The notes: generated from the letters alone by a model not told the origin. DNA of 64,000 nucleotides from Pseudorhodobacter sp. (GCA_024642045.1 JAHEBX010000002.1:1-64000), one strand, 5' to 3'; positions 51,058 through 60,263 are shown, counted from the stretch's first letter. Numbers and translations: made by a program.

Positions 51058-52229
51058 GCCAGGGCTGCGGTCAGTTCTGCGATCAGATCACCTGCATCTT
51101 CCAAGCCGACCGACAGGCGGATCAAGCCGCCCGTGATGCCCAGCACATCCTTTTGCGGCTGTGGCAGGCGCTGGTGGGTGGTGGTGGCGGGATGGGTCGC
51201 GATGGTTTTGGCATCACCAAGGTTGTTGGAAATCTTGATGATATCCAGCGCGTTACAGAATTTGAACGCGGCTTCTTTGCCGCCCTTTATCTCAAAGGTT
51301 ACAAGTGTGCCGCCCGACCCCATCTGCGCCATCGCCAACCCATGCTGGGGGTGTGAGGCAAGTCCGGGGTAGATCACTTTGGACACGGCAGGGTTGCCAG
51401 CCAGCGCAGTTGCAATTTTCAGCGCCGAGTCGGCCATCGCGCGGCAGCGCAAATCCAGCGTCGCCATGCCGTTCAGCATAATCCACGCGGTAAAAGGGCT
51501 CATCGCGGCGCCGGTGTGCTTGAGGTAAGGCTCGGCCACTTTGCGCACAAAGTCGCGCGTGCCGCAGATCACCCCGCCCAACGCACGACCCTGCCCGTCA
51601 ACGTGTTTGGTCGTCGAATAGACCACGACATCCGCGCCTTGCTCGACCGCGCGCGAAAAGATCGGCGTGGCAAAGACGTTATCGACGATAACAAGCGCAC
51701 CATGCGCATGGGCGATTTCGGCGACCGATTTGATGTCGACCAATTGCAGCGTGGGGTTCGACATGGATTCGAAGAACACGGCCTTGGTCGCGGGGGTGAT
51801 GGCTGTGCGCCATTGGTCCAGATCATCGCCATCGACAAAGGTGACATTGACGCCGTAACGGGTCAGCACCTCTTCCAGGATATAGAGACACGAGCCGAAC
51901 AGCGCCCGCGAGGACACCACATGGTCGCCTGCGCGCAGCATCGAGGTCAGCGCGCCGTTGACCGCGGCCATCCCCGAAGCGGTGGCGAAAGCGTCCTCAG
52001 TGCCCTCCAGGGCCGCAATACGCTCTTCGAACATGCGGGTGGTGGGGTTGCCATAGCGGGCATAGATGAATTCATCATCACCCGCCTTGATAAAGCGTTC
52101 TTCGGCAGATTCGGCCGTGGGATAGGCGAAGCCCTGCGTGAGAAAAATCGCCTCGGCCATCTCACCGTATTGGCTGCGCCGGCTGCCTTCGTGCACGAGC
52201 TTCGTGCGGGTTTTCCAGTCTTTTGTCAT
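51054..52229 (-). CDS. metZ: O-succinylhomoserine sulfhydrylase
   Basis: TKLVHEGSRRSQYGEMAEAIFLTQGFAYPTAESAEERF; YSTTKHVDGQGRALGG PLP-lysine region. Confidence 0.92.
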   Translation of the reverse strand: MTKDWKTRTKLVHEGSRRSQYGEMAEAIFLTQGFAYPTAESAEERFIKAGDDEFIYARYGNPTTRMFEERIAALEGTEDAFATASGMAAVNGALTSMLRAGDHVVSSRALFGSCLYILEEVLTRYGVNVTFVDGDDLDQWRTAITPATKAVFFESMSNPTLQLVDIKSVAEIAHAHGALVIVDNVFATPIFSRAVEQGADVVVYSTTKHVDGQGRALGGVICGTRDFVRKVAEPYLKHTGAAMSPFTAWIMLNGMATLDLRCRAMADSALKIATALAGNPAVSKVIYPGLASHPQHGLAMAQMGSGGTLVTFEIKGGKEAAFKFCNALDIIKISNNLGDAKTIATHPATTTHQRLPQPQKDVLGITGGLIRLSVGLEDAGDLIAELTAALA

Positions 52230-52246
52230 GGCGTCGACCCCCGGCC

Positions 52247-52280
52247 AAAGAAAAGCCCCGAAACCAAGAGGATTCGGGGC
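52247..52280 (-). terminator. Intrinsic terminator in the metZ leader (riboswitch expression platform)
   Basis: Minus strand GCCCCGAA-TCCTCTTGGT-TTCGGGGC-TTTTCTTT, upstream of metZ ATG. Confidence 0.88.
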
Positions 52281-52283
52281 ATA

Positions 52284-52344
52284 AACCCTGACCTCTTTAG
52301 CGGTTTATTTAACGTGGCCCGCAATCGGGTAACAAAGCGCCACG
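52284..52344 (-). ncRNA. SAM-II riboswitch aptamer
   Basis: P1 CGTGGC...GCCACG; L1 GCTTTGTTACCCGATTGCGG; core TTAAATAAACCGCTAAAGAGGTCAGGGT; matches the SAM-II pattern AUUGC...GCUAAA. Confidence 0.88.
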
Positions 52345-52350
52345 GGCGAG

Positions 52351-52379
52351 GGGATACTCTGCGTCAAAGCAAAGGTCAA
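52351..52379 (-). promoter_or_regulatory. Promoter of the metZ riboswitch transcript
   Basis: Minus strand TTGACC - 17 bp - TATCCC, placing +1 at the first bases of aptamer P1. Confidence 0.65.
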
Positions 52380-52380
52380 C

Positions 52381-52425
52381 GGGGATCAGGTCGGAGGGGA
52401 TCAGGTCGGAGGGGATCAGGTCGGA
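52381..52425. repeat. Three perfect tandem copies of GGGGATCAGGTCGGA (15 bp)
   Basis: Direct reading; spans the stop codon of the CDS ending at 52416. Confidence 0.97.
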
Positions 52426-53039
52426 ATGCCGTGGCCGTCTTGCACGGTTCGGATCAGCGCGGTGCGCACCATGTTGGAGAGAAGCGGCAGCAGGCCAAAG
52501 TACAAAAGCCATGTGCTTTGCGTCGCGTTCTGGATCAGGGTTTCGTTCGCCAGCACCATCGCGAGGTTATAGACAGCCAAAGCCCGCGTCATCATCGCAT
52601 CGGTGGGGCGCATGAAGGGTTCGGGGAAGCGGCGCTTGACGATGCTATAGCCACCGTCGATCACGTCGATGACATAAAGTGCGGCCGCGACTAGGAAATA
52701 GCCGCTGAGAAAGCGCTGACACAGATAGGGATCGGCTTTGAACGCCAATATCGCCAACAGACCGGGGCCACAGACCATCACCAACATCGTCGTCGCAGGC
52801 CCCGAAAAATGAGCGCGGGTTCGGGTTATCAGCTTGTTTGACTTCAATGCAAGCCTCAGCGCGGTCGCCAGCACAAAAGCGGTCATGAAGGCTGTGGCTT
52901 CGTCATTCAGCCAGATACGCAGTAACGGCCAAGCGATCAGGATCACCAACCCGGGAACGAGGATTTCCACATCGAAGGCCGCCGAGCGGCGCAGGGTGTG
53001 AAAGAGCTGCTGCGCATTTGCGATGGTCTGGTCGAACAT
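52416..53039 (-). CDS. Multi-TM membrane protein, distant YciB-like paralogue
   Basis: Starts MFDQTIANAQQLFHTLRR; ALAVYNLAMVLANETLIQNATQSTWLLYFGLLPLL resembles the YciB C-terminal region. Confidence 0.7.
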   Translation of the reverse strand: MFDQTIANAQQLFHTLRRSAAFDVEILVPGLVILIAWPLLRIWLNDEATAFMTAFVLATALRLALKSNKLITRTRAHFSGPATTMLVMVCGPGLLAILAFKADPYLCQRFLSGYFLVAAALYVIDVIDGGYSIVKRRFPEPFMRPTDAMMTRALAVYNLAMVLANETLIQNATQSTWLLYFGLLPLLSNMVRTALIRTVQDGHGIPT

Positions 53040-53155
53040 TCTGCCTCCGGAGCTGTCTGAGCGGCCAATCTGGGGCAGAATGAGTGTCATCTATAGACCG
53101 AAGTGTGGCGCAAATGCGTTATTATGCGCGCATTCGGAAAAACACTGTTTCCAGA

Positions 53156-53758
53156 TCACACCTTATCTTCGGGAATAGCATAGCGTGACAGCACGCCGGC
53201 CTGACTGAGGAAAAAGGCGAACATCGCCGCTGTCAGTCCAAAGGTCTTGAAGCTGACCCAGGTTTCGGTGCTGCACAGCCGCCAGATCGCCTCGTTCGCA
53301 ACGGCGAGTGCAAAGAAAAACGCACACAGGCGGCGCGTCAGGATCATCCAGCCCTCGGCTTGCATCGGCAGGGCCTCTTCCATCACGATCTTGAGGTACG
53401 ATTCACCGCGCAGCAGGCCAAACCCAAGCGCGCCGCCAAAAGCCAGATACAGCAACGTCGGCTTCATCTTGATAAAACGCTCGTCGTTCAGCCAGACCGA
53501 CAGACCGCCCATGACAACGACAAGGATCAGCGTCATCAGCTGCATCTTGGACAACTTGCCGGTCAGCTTCCACAACAGCGCGGTGCTGGCGATGATCATC
53601 AGCACGAAAAGCGCTGTCATCACGATAAAGCCCGAGTAGTCGTTGCCAAGGATATGGAAAGTGCGGTCCTTGAAAAAGCGAAAGCCCGCGAAGAACAGCA
53701 CGATAGGCCCGAGTTCGAGCCCGAGTTTCAGCATGGGATTGATCTTGTGGTCGCTCAT
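53156..53758 (-). CDS. Inner membrane-spanning protein YciB (septation protein A family)
   Basis: LKLGLELGPIVLFFAGF; LTRRLCAFFFALAVANEAIWRLCSTETWVSFKTFG. Confidence 0.9.
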   Translation of the reverse strand: MSDHKINPMLKLGLELGPIVLFFAGFRFFKDRTFHILGNDYSGFIVMTALFVLMIIASTALLWKLTGKLSKMQLMTLILVVVMGGLSVWLNDERFIKMKPTLLYLAFGGALGFGLLRGESYLKIVMEEALPMQAEGWMILTRRLCAFFFALAVANEAIWRLCSTETWVSFKTFGLTAAMFAFFLSQAGVLSRYAIPEDKV

Positions 53759-54664
53759 CTAGCCCGCCATTTCCATAACAACTGCACCAAGTGCAATTAG
53801 CCCCATCAGAAGGGCGCGCGCCAGCCCTACCTTTTCTTTCAGCACCAGCCAGCCGATCAGCGCGGCAAAGACGGTCGAAGTCTCGCGCAGCACTGCCGCT
53901 TCGCCGACGCGGTCAAGCCGGGTGGCGAGCATGATCGAACCAAAGGAGAAAAAGGCTACGATTGCGCCCAGCAGCCCGCGTTTGAACAAGGGGATCGCCT
54001 CGGGCAGGCTGAGCAAGCGCAGGCGGCGGGCTGATAGCAGCGGCATGGTAAAGCTGTCGATCAGAAAGAACCACGCAAGGAACGTGAAGGGGTCTGCCGT
54101 CGCGCGGATCCCGTAAGCGTCATAGGTTGTATAGGCCGCGACAAGTGCCCCCGTCGCCACCGCAAAACCCAGCGCCGAGGCCAACCGGTCGCGGTTGAGC
54201 GTGACGTAGCGCAAGTTGTAGGCAGCCAGGCCAAAGATACCCGACGTCAGCAGCGCCACCCCCAGCCATTGCACAAGGTTGTAATGCTCGGCAAAGACCA
54301 CCCCCGCCACCAGCACGGTAAAAAGCGGCCCCGTGCCGCGCACCACCGGATAGACCACGGTATAGGCGCCACGGGTGTAGGTCATCGCTTGCAGCACCTT
54401 ATAGATTCCGTGGATCACAAAGGCGCCGGCAAAGATCGGCCACATATGCGGTTCGGGGAAGGGCACGACAAACAGTGCAAGCGGCAGCGCGATCAGCCCG
54501 TAGCAGATGTCGATCGCCGCGCGTGACATCCAAGGGTCGTGTCGCCCCTTTTGCAAAGCCCCAAACAAAGCGTGCAAGATTGCTGCGCTGAGCGCGAGGA
54601 TCAGCGCGACATGCTGGCCCTGCGGCGTGCCTTCGATAGAGATCAGCCAGTTGGACATTTGCAC
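53759..54664 (-). CDS. DMT family transporter (EamA)
   Basis: Ten-TM pattern; AGVVFAEHYNLVQWLGVALLTSGIFGL. Confidence 0.87.
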   Translation of the reverse strand: MQMSNWLISIEGTPQGQHVALILALSAAILHALFGALQKGRHDPWMSRAAIDICYGLIALPLALFVVPFPEPHMWPIFAGAFVIHGIYKVLQAMTYTRGAYTVVYPVVRGTGPLFTVLVAGVVFAEHYNLVQWLGVALLTSGIFGLAAYNLRYVTLNRDRLASALGFAVATGALVAAYTTYDAYGIRATADPFTFLAWFFLIDSFTMPLLSARRLRLLSLPEAIPLFKRGLLGAIVAFFSFGSIMLATRLDRVGEAAVLRETSTVFAALIGWLVLKEKVGLARALLMGLIALGAVVMEMAG

Positions 54665-54727
54665 TTTGCGTTGCGGGCCTTGGGGGCGTTGCCCTCAAAC
54701 CCCCGTGATAGTTGCGGGTAGAGGATG

Positions 54728-55843
54728 TTAATCGGGGGTTCCGACCAGCGCGCGGGCGAAGTCTTCGGGGTCAAAGGGAGCGAGGTCATCGATCTGCTCG
54801 CCCACGCCGATGGCATGGATCGGCAGACCGAATTTATCGGCCAGCGCCACGAGCACGCCGCCTTTGGCCGTGCCGTCGAGTTTGGTCATCACGAGGCCGG
54901 ACACATCGGCAATCTTACGAAAGATCTCGACTTGATTGAGCGCGTTCTGGCCTGTGGTGGCATCAAGAACCAAGAGGGTGTTATGCGGCGCGGTGGGGTC
55001 GACCTTGCGGATCACGCGGACGATTTTGGAAAGCTCTTCCATCAGGTCCTGACGGTTTTGCAAGCGGCCTGCGGTGTCGATCATCAGAAGGTCAACGCCT
55101 TCGGCGCGTGCGCGGGTCAGCGCGTCAAAGGCGAGAGAGGCGGGATCAGAGCCTTCGGGGGCGGTCAGCACAGGCACGCCTGCGCGGGTGCCCCAGACTT
55201 GCAACTGCTCGACTGCGGCGGCGCGAAAGGTGTCGCCCGCGGCGATGATCACCGATTTGCCCGCAGCTTTGAACTGCGAGGCGAGTTTGCCGATCGTGGT
55301 GGTCTTGCCCGAGCCGTTGACGCCGACCACCAGCACGACTTGCGGTTTTGTGGGGTAAAGCGGCATCGGTTTCGCTACAGGGGCCATGATGCGGGTGATT
55401 TCGGCGGCGAGTGCGTCGCGCAGTTCAGAGGTTGAGATGCGTTTGCCAAAGCGGCCCTCGGCGATATTGGCCGCAACGCGGGTGGCGGTTTGCACGCCCA
55501 TGTCGGCCTGAATCAGCACCTCTTCAAGGCTTTCGAGCATGGCGTCATCCATCAGACGACGCGGCTCTTCGGTCTTGCCCAGCAGCCTTCCGATCAGGCC
55601 GGGCTTCTGGCCAGAGCTTTCGGGTGCGCGCCCGGGCCTTGGCGGTGCAGGTTCGGCTGGAGCCGGTTCGGTGGGCGCAGGTTCGGCGGGCGCAGGTTCG
55701 GCGGGCGTAGGCGCGAATGGCGTTTCAACGGCGGGCGGCTCGGCATCCGCAGCAGGGGTTTCGGTGACCAGCGCCTCAAGCCCTTCGCCCAATTTATCCG
55801 ACGAGCGGAACATCCGGTCTTTCAGCTTTTTGAAAAAGGACAT
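54728..55843 (-). CDS. ftsY: Signal recognition particle receptor
   Basis: VVLVVGVNGSGKTTTIGKLASQF; AAGDTFRAAAVEQLQ; DTAGRLQNRQDLMEEL; TKLDGTAKGG; Pro/Ala/Glu-rich N-terminal linker. Confidence 0.95.
   Translation of the reverse strand: MSFFKKLKDRMFRSSDKLGEGLEALVTETPAADAEPPAVETPFAPTPAEPAPAEPAPTEPAPAEPAPPRPGRAPESSGQKPGLIGRLLGKTEEPRRLMDDAMLESLEEVLIQADMGVQTATRVAANIAEGRFGKRISTSELRDALAAEITRIMAPVAKPMPLYPTKPQVVLVVGVNGSGKTTTIGKLASQFKAAGKSVIIAAGDTFRAAAVEQLQVWGTRAGVPVLTAPEGSDPASLAFDALTRARAEGVDLLMIDTAGRLQNRQDLMEELSKIVRVIRKVDPTAPHNTLLVLDATTGQNALNQVEIFRKIADVSGLVMTKLDGTAKGGVLVALADKFGLPIHAIGVGEQIDDLAPFDPEDFARALVGTPD
55665..55709. repeat. Three tandem 15-bp units (GGTTCGGYGGGCGYA) in the ftsY linker
   Basis: Direct reading; encodes the APAEP(APTEP) repeats. 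Confidence 0.9.
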
Positions 55844-55905
55844 GGGCAGCTCCACCGAAAAGGGTTTGGTTTCACCTAGTCAATTCGGGGCGCTATTGAA
55901 AGGGC

Positions 55906-56673
55906 TTAGAACCAAAGCGCGCTTGCGTAGAACATGGCGCCAAGCATGATGAGCATCTGCGCCAACCAATAACTGGGCCAGACCAGCAGCGAAAGCGCCA
56001 GTTTCCAGCGCGGCCCCACCACCACAAACAAGCGGAGCGCCAGCAACAGATCCGACAGCACAAACAACGCCACGCCCAGACGCAACAGGCTGGCATCAGA
56101 GCGGCCCGGCAGCAGAATGGTCACAGCTGCCATCGCGCCAATCACCATGACATAGCCGCGCACAGGCCAGCGCAAAGACCCGGTGCGAGGTCTGAGCCAA
56201 AGCTCGGTCGACAGCACCAACAGAGCAAGGGTCCCGAGGGCGGCAATCTGCACAGGGGTCACGGCCCCGCTGATTGCGGCAATGCCCGTGCCAGGGCCGC
56301 TTTCGGTCTGCAAAATGTCATGGCCACGCCGCCAGAGCGCTGCCGCATAGACCAGATGCCCGGTCGCAAAAGCCGCCATACCCGCCAGAAATGCCCGCTC
56401 TCCGCGCCGGGCCAAGGCAAAGTCCCCGAGCGCTCCGCACACAAGGCCAAGTGCCATCAGCGGCAAAAAGGCCGTTTGTCCCTGTGGCACGACATGGGCA
56501 AGACGATCCAGCAGCAAGACAGGCACAACAAAAGCAACGGCGGCAGATTTGATCAACGCCCCGGTCAGCGAGATGTCATCCTTGTGTGCCCAAAGGGCCC
56601 AATAGATCACAAAACACGCCATCGCGCCGCAAAACAGCAGATTTGCAATGTTGGCGATAAGCGTCTCTGACAC
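55906..56673 (-). CDS. Lysoplasmalogenase family (YhhN) membrane protein
   Basis: KSAAVAFVVPVLL; LMALGLVCGALGDFALA; FATGHLVYAAALW; GTG start after GGAGG. Confidence 0.8.
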   Translation of the reverse strand: MSETLIANIANLLFCGAMACFVIYWALWAHKDDISLTGALIKSAAVAFVVPVLLLDRLAHVVPQGQTAFLPLMALGLVCGALGDFALARRGERAFLAGMAAFATGHLVYAAALWRRGHDILQTESGPGTGIAAISGAVTPVQIAALGTLALLVLSTELWLRPRTGSLRWPVRGYVMVIGAMAAVTILLPGRSDASLLRLGVALFVLSDLLLALRLFVVVGPRWKLALSLLVWPSYWLAQMLIMLGAMFYASALWF

Positions 56674-56731
56674 GTTTCCTCCTTGCAAGAATGGCTCTGG
56701 TCCTGTGCAGATCACATGCTAAGTTCCGCAC

Positions 56732-57775
56732 ATGCAAGAGAGAACGCAACGCCCGCTTCCGATGTTTGTCTTCGCTTTGGCGGCCCTGGCGCCTTTGGGG
56801 CTGTTTGGATTGGGCGTGGTCCTGGGCGGGGTTTGGGCCTGGGCGGGGCTGGTCTACATGACCGTTTTCGCGGCTGTTTTGGACCGGGTTGCCGAGATTT
56901 TCAGGGGCGATGCACCTGAGGCCACAGAGTTTCCTGCCGCAGACGGACTGCTGGTGGTTTTGGCTTTGGCGACCCTCGCGCTGATGCCAATCGCGGTTTG
57001 GGCGATTGCGGGGTCGGATCTGTCGGCTGGGGCGCGGTTTGCGATCTTTCTTGGCGCGGGGTTGTGGCTGGGGCAGGTCGCCAATTCGACGGCGCATGAG
57101 CTGATCCACCGCCAAAGCCGTGGGCTGTTCTGGCTGGGCGCTCTGGTTTATTCTGTGCTGCTGTTTGGTCATCACACAAGCGCGCATCGGCTGGTGCATC
57201 ACCGCCATGCTGCCAGTGCCGAGGACCCGAACACCGCGCGTCGGGGCGAGAGTTACTATCGGTTTTTCCTGCGCGCTTGGGCGGGCAGTTTTTGGCGCGG
57301 ATGGGCGGCAGAAACCGCGTTGCGGCAGGGCAAGGGGCTGCACCCTTATACGATCTATATCGGCATGGCGGCGGTAAGTCTGGGTTGCGGCTCTGCAATC
57401 GCAGGGGTCTGGGGCGTGTTGGCTTGGGCAGCGCTGGGGTTTCACGCACAAAGCCAGCTGATGCTGTCGGACTATGTGCAGCACTATGGGCTGATGCGGG
57501 GCCTGCGGGCAGACGGGCGGCTGGAGCCCGTATCGGCGCGTCACAGCTGGAACGCGCCGCATTGGTTTTCCAGCGCCTACATGCTGAACGCCCCGCGTCA
57601 TTCAGACCACCACGCTCACCCTGCCCGCCCTTATCCGGCGCTGCGCCTGCCCAGCGCGGATGAGGCGCCCACCTTGCCTTGGCCACTGCCGGCCGCCTGC
57701 ATGATTGCACTGGTCCCACCCGTGTGGAAACGCGCTATCCGTCCGCATCTGAAGCGCTGGCAATGCCCTGCCTAA
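56732..57775 (+). CDS. Alkane 1-monooxygenase (AlkB-like) membrane hydroxylase
   Basis: His boxes HELIHR, HTSAHRLVHHRHAASAEDPNTARRGESYYRF, NAPRHSDHHAHPARPYPALR. Confidence 0.88.
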   Translation: MQERTQRPLPMFVFALAALAPLGLFGLGVVLGGVWAWAGLVYMTVFAAVLDRVAEIFRGDAPEATEFPAADGLLVVLALATLALMPIAVWAIAGSDLSAGARFAIFLGAGLWLGQVANSTAHELIHRQSRGLFWLGALVYSVLLFGHHTSAHRLVHHRHAASAEDPNTARRGESYYRFFLRAWAGSFWRGWAAETALRQGKGLHPYTIYIGMAAVSLGCGSAIAGVWGVLAWAALGFHAQSQLMLSDYVQHYGLMRGLRADGRLEPVSARHSWNAPHWFSSAYMLNAPRHSDHHAHPARPYPALRLPSADEAPTLPWPLPAACMIALVPPVWKRAIRPHLKRWQCPA

Positions 57776-57837
57776 GCGGCGCAAGGGGCTGGAAAGCCGC
57801 AGCGCGACAAGGCATTATGGCGCAAATGGAGAACACC

Positions 57838-58251
57838 ATGCGCCGCCCAGCCCTGATCGCCCTGATCGCCCTGCTTGCACCGCCTTTGGCCGCGCAGGAA
57901 ACCGATCTTGGCGTGCCAATGAATGCCGAGGAATTTGATGCCTATGTCACGGGTCGCACGCTGACCTATGCCGACAACGGCACGATCTATGGCACCGAGG
58001 AATATCGCAAGGATCACAAGGTGATCTGGGCCTTTACGCAGGCCGAATGCCGCGAGGGCTATTGGTATCAGCTGGGCGAGCAGATCTGCTTTGTCTATGA
58101 GAACCCCAATGATCCGCAATGCTGGTTGTTCTTTAAGGGCAAGACTGGATTGCAGGCGCAATTCATGGGGCTTGGCGGCGGCACACCCTTGTCCGAAGTG
58201 CAGCAAAGCGCGGGCCCGATGAGCTGCGCCGGGCCCGACGTTGGGGTCTAG
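57838..58251 (+). CDS. Secreted Cys-containing hypothetical protein (paralogue A)
   Basis: Signal peptide MRRPALIALIALLAPPLAAQ; EEFDAYVTGRTLTYADNGTIYGTEEYR...GYWYQLGEQICFVY. Confidence 0.75.
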   Translation: MRRPALIALIALLAPPLAAQETDLGVPMNAEEFDAYVTGRTLTYADNGTIYGTEEYRKDHKVIWAFTQAECREGYWYQLGEQICFVYENPNDPQCWLFFKGKTGLQAQFMGLGGGTPLSEVQQSAGPMSCAGPDVGV

Positions 58252-58639
58252 AGCTTTGGCCTTTGCGCTGGTGGCCGCACCTGCCTTGGCGCAGGACGTG
58301 GCAATGACCAGCGCCGGGTTTGACAGCTTTGTCACTGGCAAGGCGTTTGCCTATGCGCGCGACGGGCGGGCGTTTGGCGTCGAGGCCTATCGCGCGGGCC
58401 AGCAGGTTCTGTGGCTTGGTGCGGATGGCAGCTGCCTTGCGGGCAATTGGTATGAAAAGGCCGGCGCGATTTGCTTTGTCTATGACATCGACGCCACGGG
58501 CATTCCCCGCGTTTGCGCACCGATTTATGCCGAAGGTGCAGGCCTGCGCGCCGAAGAAACGAGCGGCGCTGTGGTGATCGGCGAACCCACACCGACGCCC
58601 GATCTGACGGGCTGTCCGGGCCCAAAGGTGGGGGCCTAG
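58241..58639 (+). CDS. Secreted Cys-containing hypothetical protein (paralogue B)
   Basis: Overlaps paralogue A; GFDSFVTGKAFAYARDGRAFGVEAYR...GNWYEKAGAICFVY. TTG start inferred. Confidence 0.72.
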   Translation: MGSRALAFALVAAPALAQDVAMTSAGFDSFVTGKAFAYARDGRAFGVEAYRAGQQVLWLGADGSCLAGNWYEKAGAICFVYDIDATGIPRVCAPIYAEGAGLRAEETSGAVVIGEPTPTPDLTGCPGPKVGA

Positions 58640-60195
58640 AACAGGCTGCCCTGCTCTGGCCCGCCCGATTTCGCGCGTTTTGGCGCGGATTTGCCCAAGA
58701 TCAGACGACCATCTGCGAATTCGATCTCGAGGCTGGCGGCGGCTTCGGCCGAGGTCTTGCTGGTGACGACATGGCCGTCTCCACGCACCACTGCATAGCC
58801 GCGCTTCAGGGTTTCGGCATATCCAAGCGTGGTGCGGGTGCGGTCCAGCGCCTCAAGCCGCTGCGCCAATTGCCGCACGCGTTGGGCGGGGGCGGCTTGC
58901 AGGCGGGCGTCAAGCTGATCAAGCTTGGCGCGACCCTCGCCGGTCTTGCGGCTGGCATCGGCGATGAGACGAGTCAGCGCAGGGGCAAGGCGGTTTGACA
59001 GATTCGCGGCGCGGTCTGCGTGGCGTTCCAGACGGCGGGTCAGCGCCGCATCCAGACGGCTGGCTTGCGCCGCACTTTGGTCGCGTTTACGCCCGGTCAG
59101 GCCAAGCAGGGTTTCGGGGCGAAGACGGCCCGCGATAGTGGCAAAGCCCGCACGCTTGCGGCTGGCCGCCATACCCAGCGCACCACCAAGCCGTTGAACG
59201 GCGGAATCGAAGCGTTGATTTGGCTGCGAAAGAAGGGTTTCCAACCGAGGCAGTGCGCGCGCCAGATCGCGCAGCCGCTGGCCGCGTGTGGTGATGCCCT
59301 GCGCCAGTCCGCGCGATTGCCGCGCCGAGAGCGCATCCAGCGCCGCCAGCAGATCAAGGCGCACCGGCACCGCAAGTTCCGCCGCAGCCGTCGGCGTTGG
59401 CGCGCGCAGATCCGAGGCATAGTCGATCAGCGTGGTATCCGTCTCATGACCCACAGCCGAGATCAGCGGAATGCGCGAGACAGCCGCAGCGCGCACGACG
59501 ATTTCCTCGTTAAAGCCCCAAAGGTCTTCCAGACTGCCGCCCCCGCGCGCAACGATGATCAGATCGGGGCGCGGGATCGGCCCGCCCGGCTCGATTGCGT
59601 TAAAGCCGCGAATGGCGGCGGCGACTTCGGCGGCGCAGGCCTGGCCTTGCACAGCGACGGGCCAGATCAGCACATGGCGCGGAAACCGATCCCGCAAGCG
59701 GTGCAGGATATCGCGGATCACGGCCCCCGAAGGCGAGGTCACAACCCCGATAACGCGTGGCAGATAGGGGATCGGTTTCTTGCGGGTCGGGTCAAAGAGG
59801 CCCTCGGCCCCAAGCGCGGCCTTGCGCTTTTCCAGCATCGCCATCAGCGCGCCCGCGCCCGCGGGGGCGACATCCTCGACGATCAGCTGGTATTTCGACT
59901 GGCCGGGAAAGGTGGTCATCCGGCCTGTGGCGATCACTTCCATCCCCTCTTCGGGACGGACCTGCATCTTGGCGACCTGACCCTTCCAGGACACGGCATC
60001 CAGGCTGGCGCGGTCGTCCTTGAGCGCAAAGTAAAGATGACCCGAGGCCGGGCGCGACACCCGCCCCACCTCCCCACGCACACGCACGAGGCCGAATTCG
60101 CCCTCGATCACCTTTTTCACCGCGCCCGAAAGCTCGGAGACGGTGAATTCGGGCGAGTTACTGGGCGCGGGGCCGTCTTCGAACAGATCACTCAT
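58636..60195 (-). CDS. xseA: Exodeoxyribonuclease VII large subunit
   Basis: FTVSELSGAVKKVIEGEFGLVRVRGEVGRVSRPASGHLYFALKD; ARGGGSLEDLWGFNEE. Confidence 0.95.
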   Translation of the reverse strand: MSDLFEDGPAPSNSPEFTVSELSGAVKKVIEGEFGLVRVRGEVGRVSRPASGHLYFALKDDRASLDAVSWKGQVAKMQVRPEEGMEVIATGRMTTFPGQSKYQLIVEDVAPAGAGALMAMLEKRKAALGAEGLFDPTRKKPIPYLPRVIGVVTSPSGAVIRDILHRLRDRFPRHVLIWPVAVQGQACAAEVAAAIRGFNAIEPGGPIPRPDLIIVARGGGSLEDLWGFNEEIVVRAAAVSRIPLISAVGHETDTTLIDYASDLRAPTPTAAAELAVPVRLDLLAALDALSARQSRGLAQGITTRGQRLRDLARALPRLETLLSQPNQRFDSAVQRLGGALGMAASRKRAGFATIAGRLRPETLLGLTGRKRDQSAAQASRLDAALTRRLERHADRAANLSNRLAPALTRLIADASRKTGEGRAKLDQLDARLQAAPAQRVRQLAQRLEALDRTRTTLGYAETLKRGYAVVRGDGHVVTSKTSAEAAASLEIEFADGRLILGKSAPKRAKSGGPEQGSLF

Positions 60196-60263
60196 GTTTT
60201 GCCCCCCTGCTTTGCCGGCAGACTAGCCAATCCGCCGGCAGAGGAACAGACCCAAGCGGGCGC

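Noticed and set aside
52381-52425. Possible CRISPR-like array
   Set aside because: Units are contiguous 15-bp repeats without spacers; no cas genes in the window.
51516-52694. 392-aa plus-strand ORF over metZ and its leader
   Set aside because: Antisense to metZ and the riboswitch; its RGSGRRGSGR stretch is just the 15-bp repeat.
56576-57601. 341-aa minus-strand ORF over the AlkB-like gene
   Set aside because: Antisense to a gene with conserved His boxes; Arg/Gln/Pro-rich shadow.
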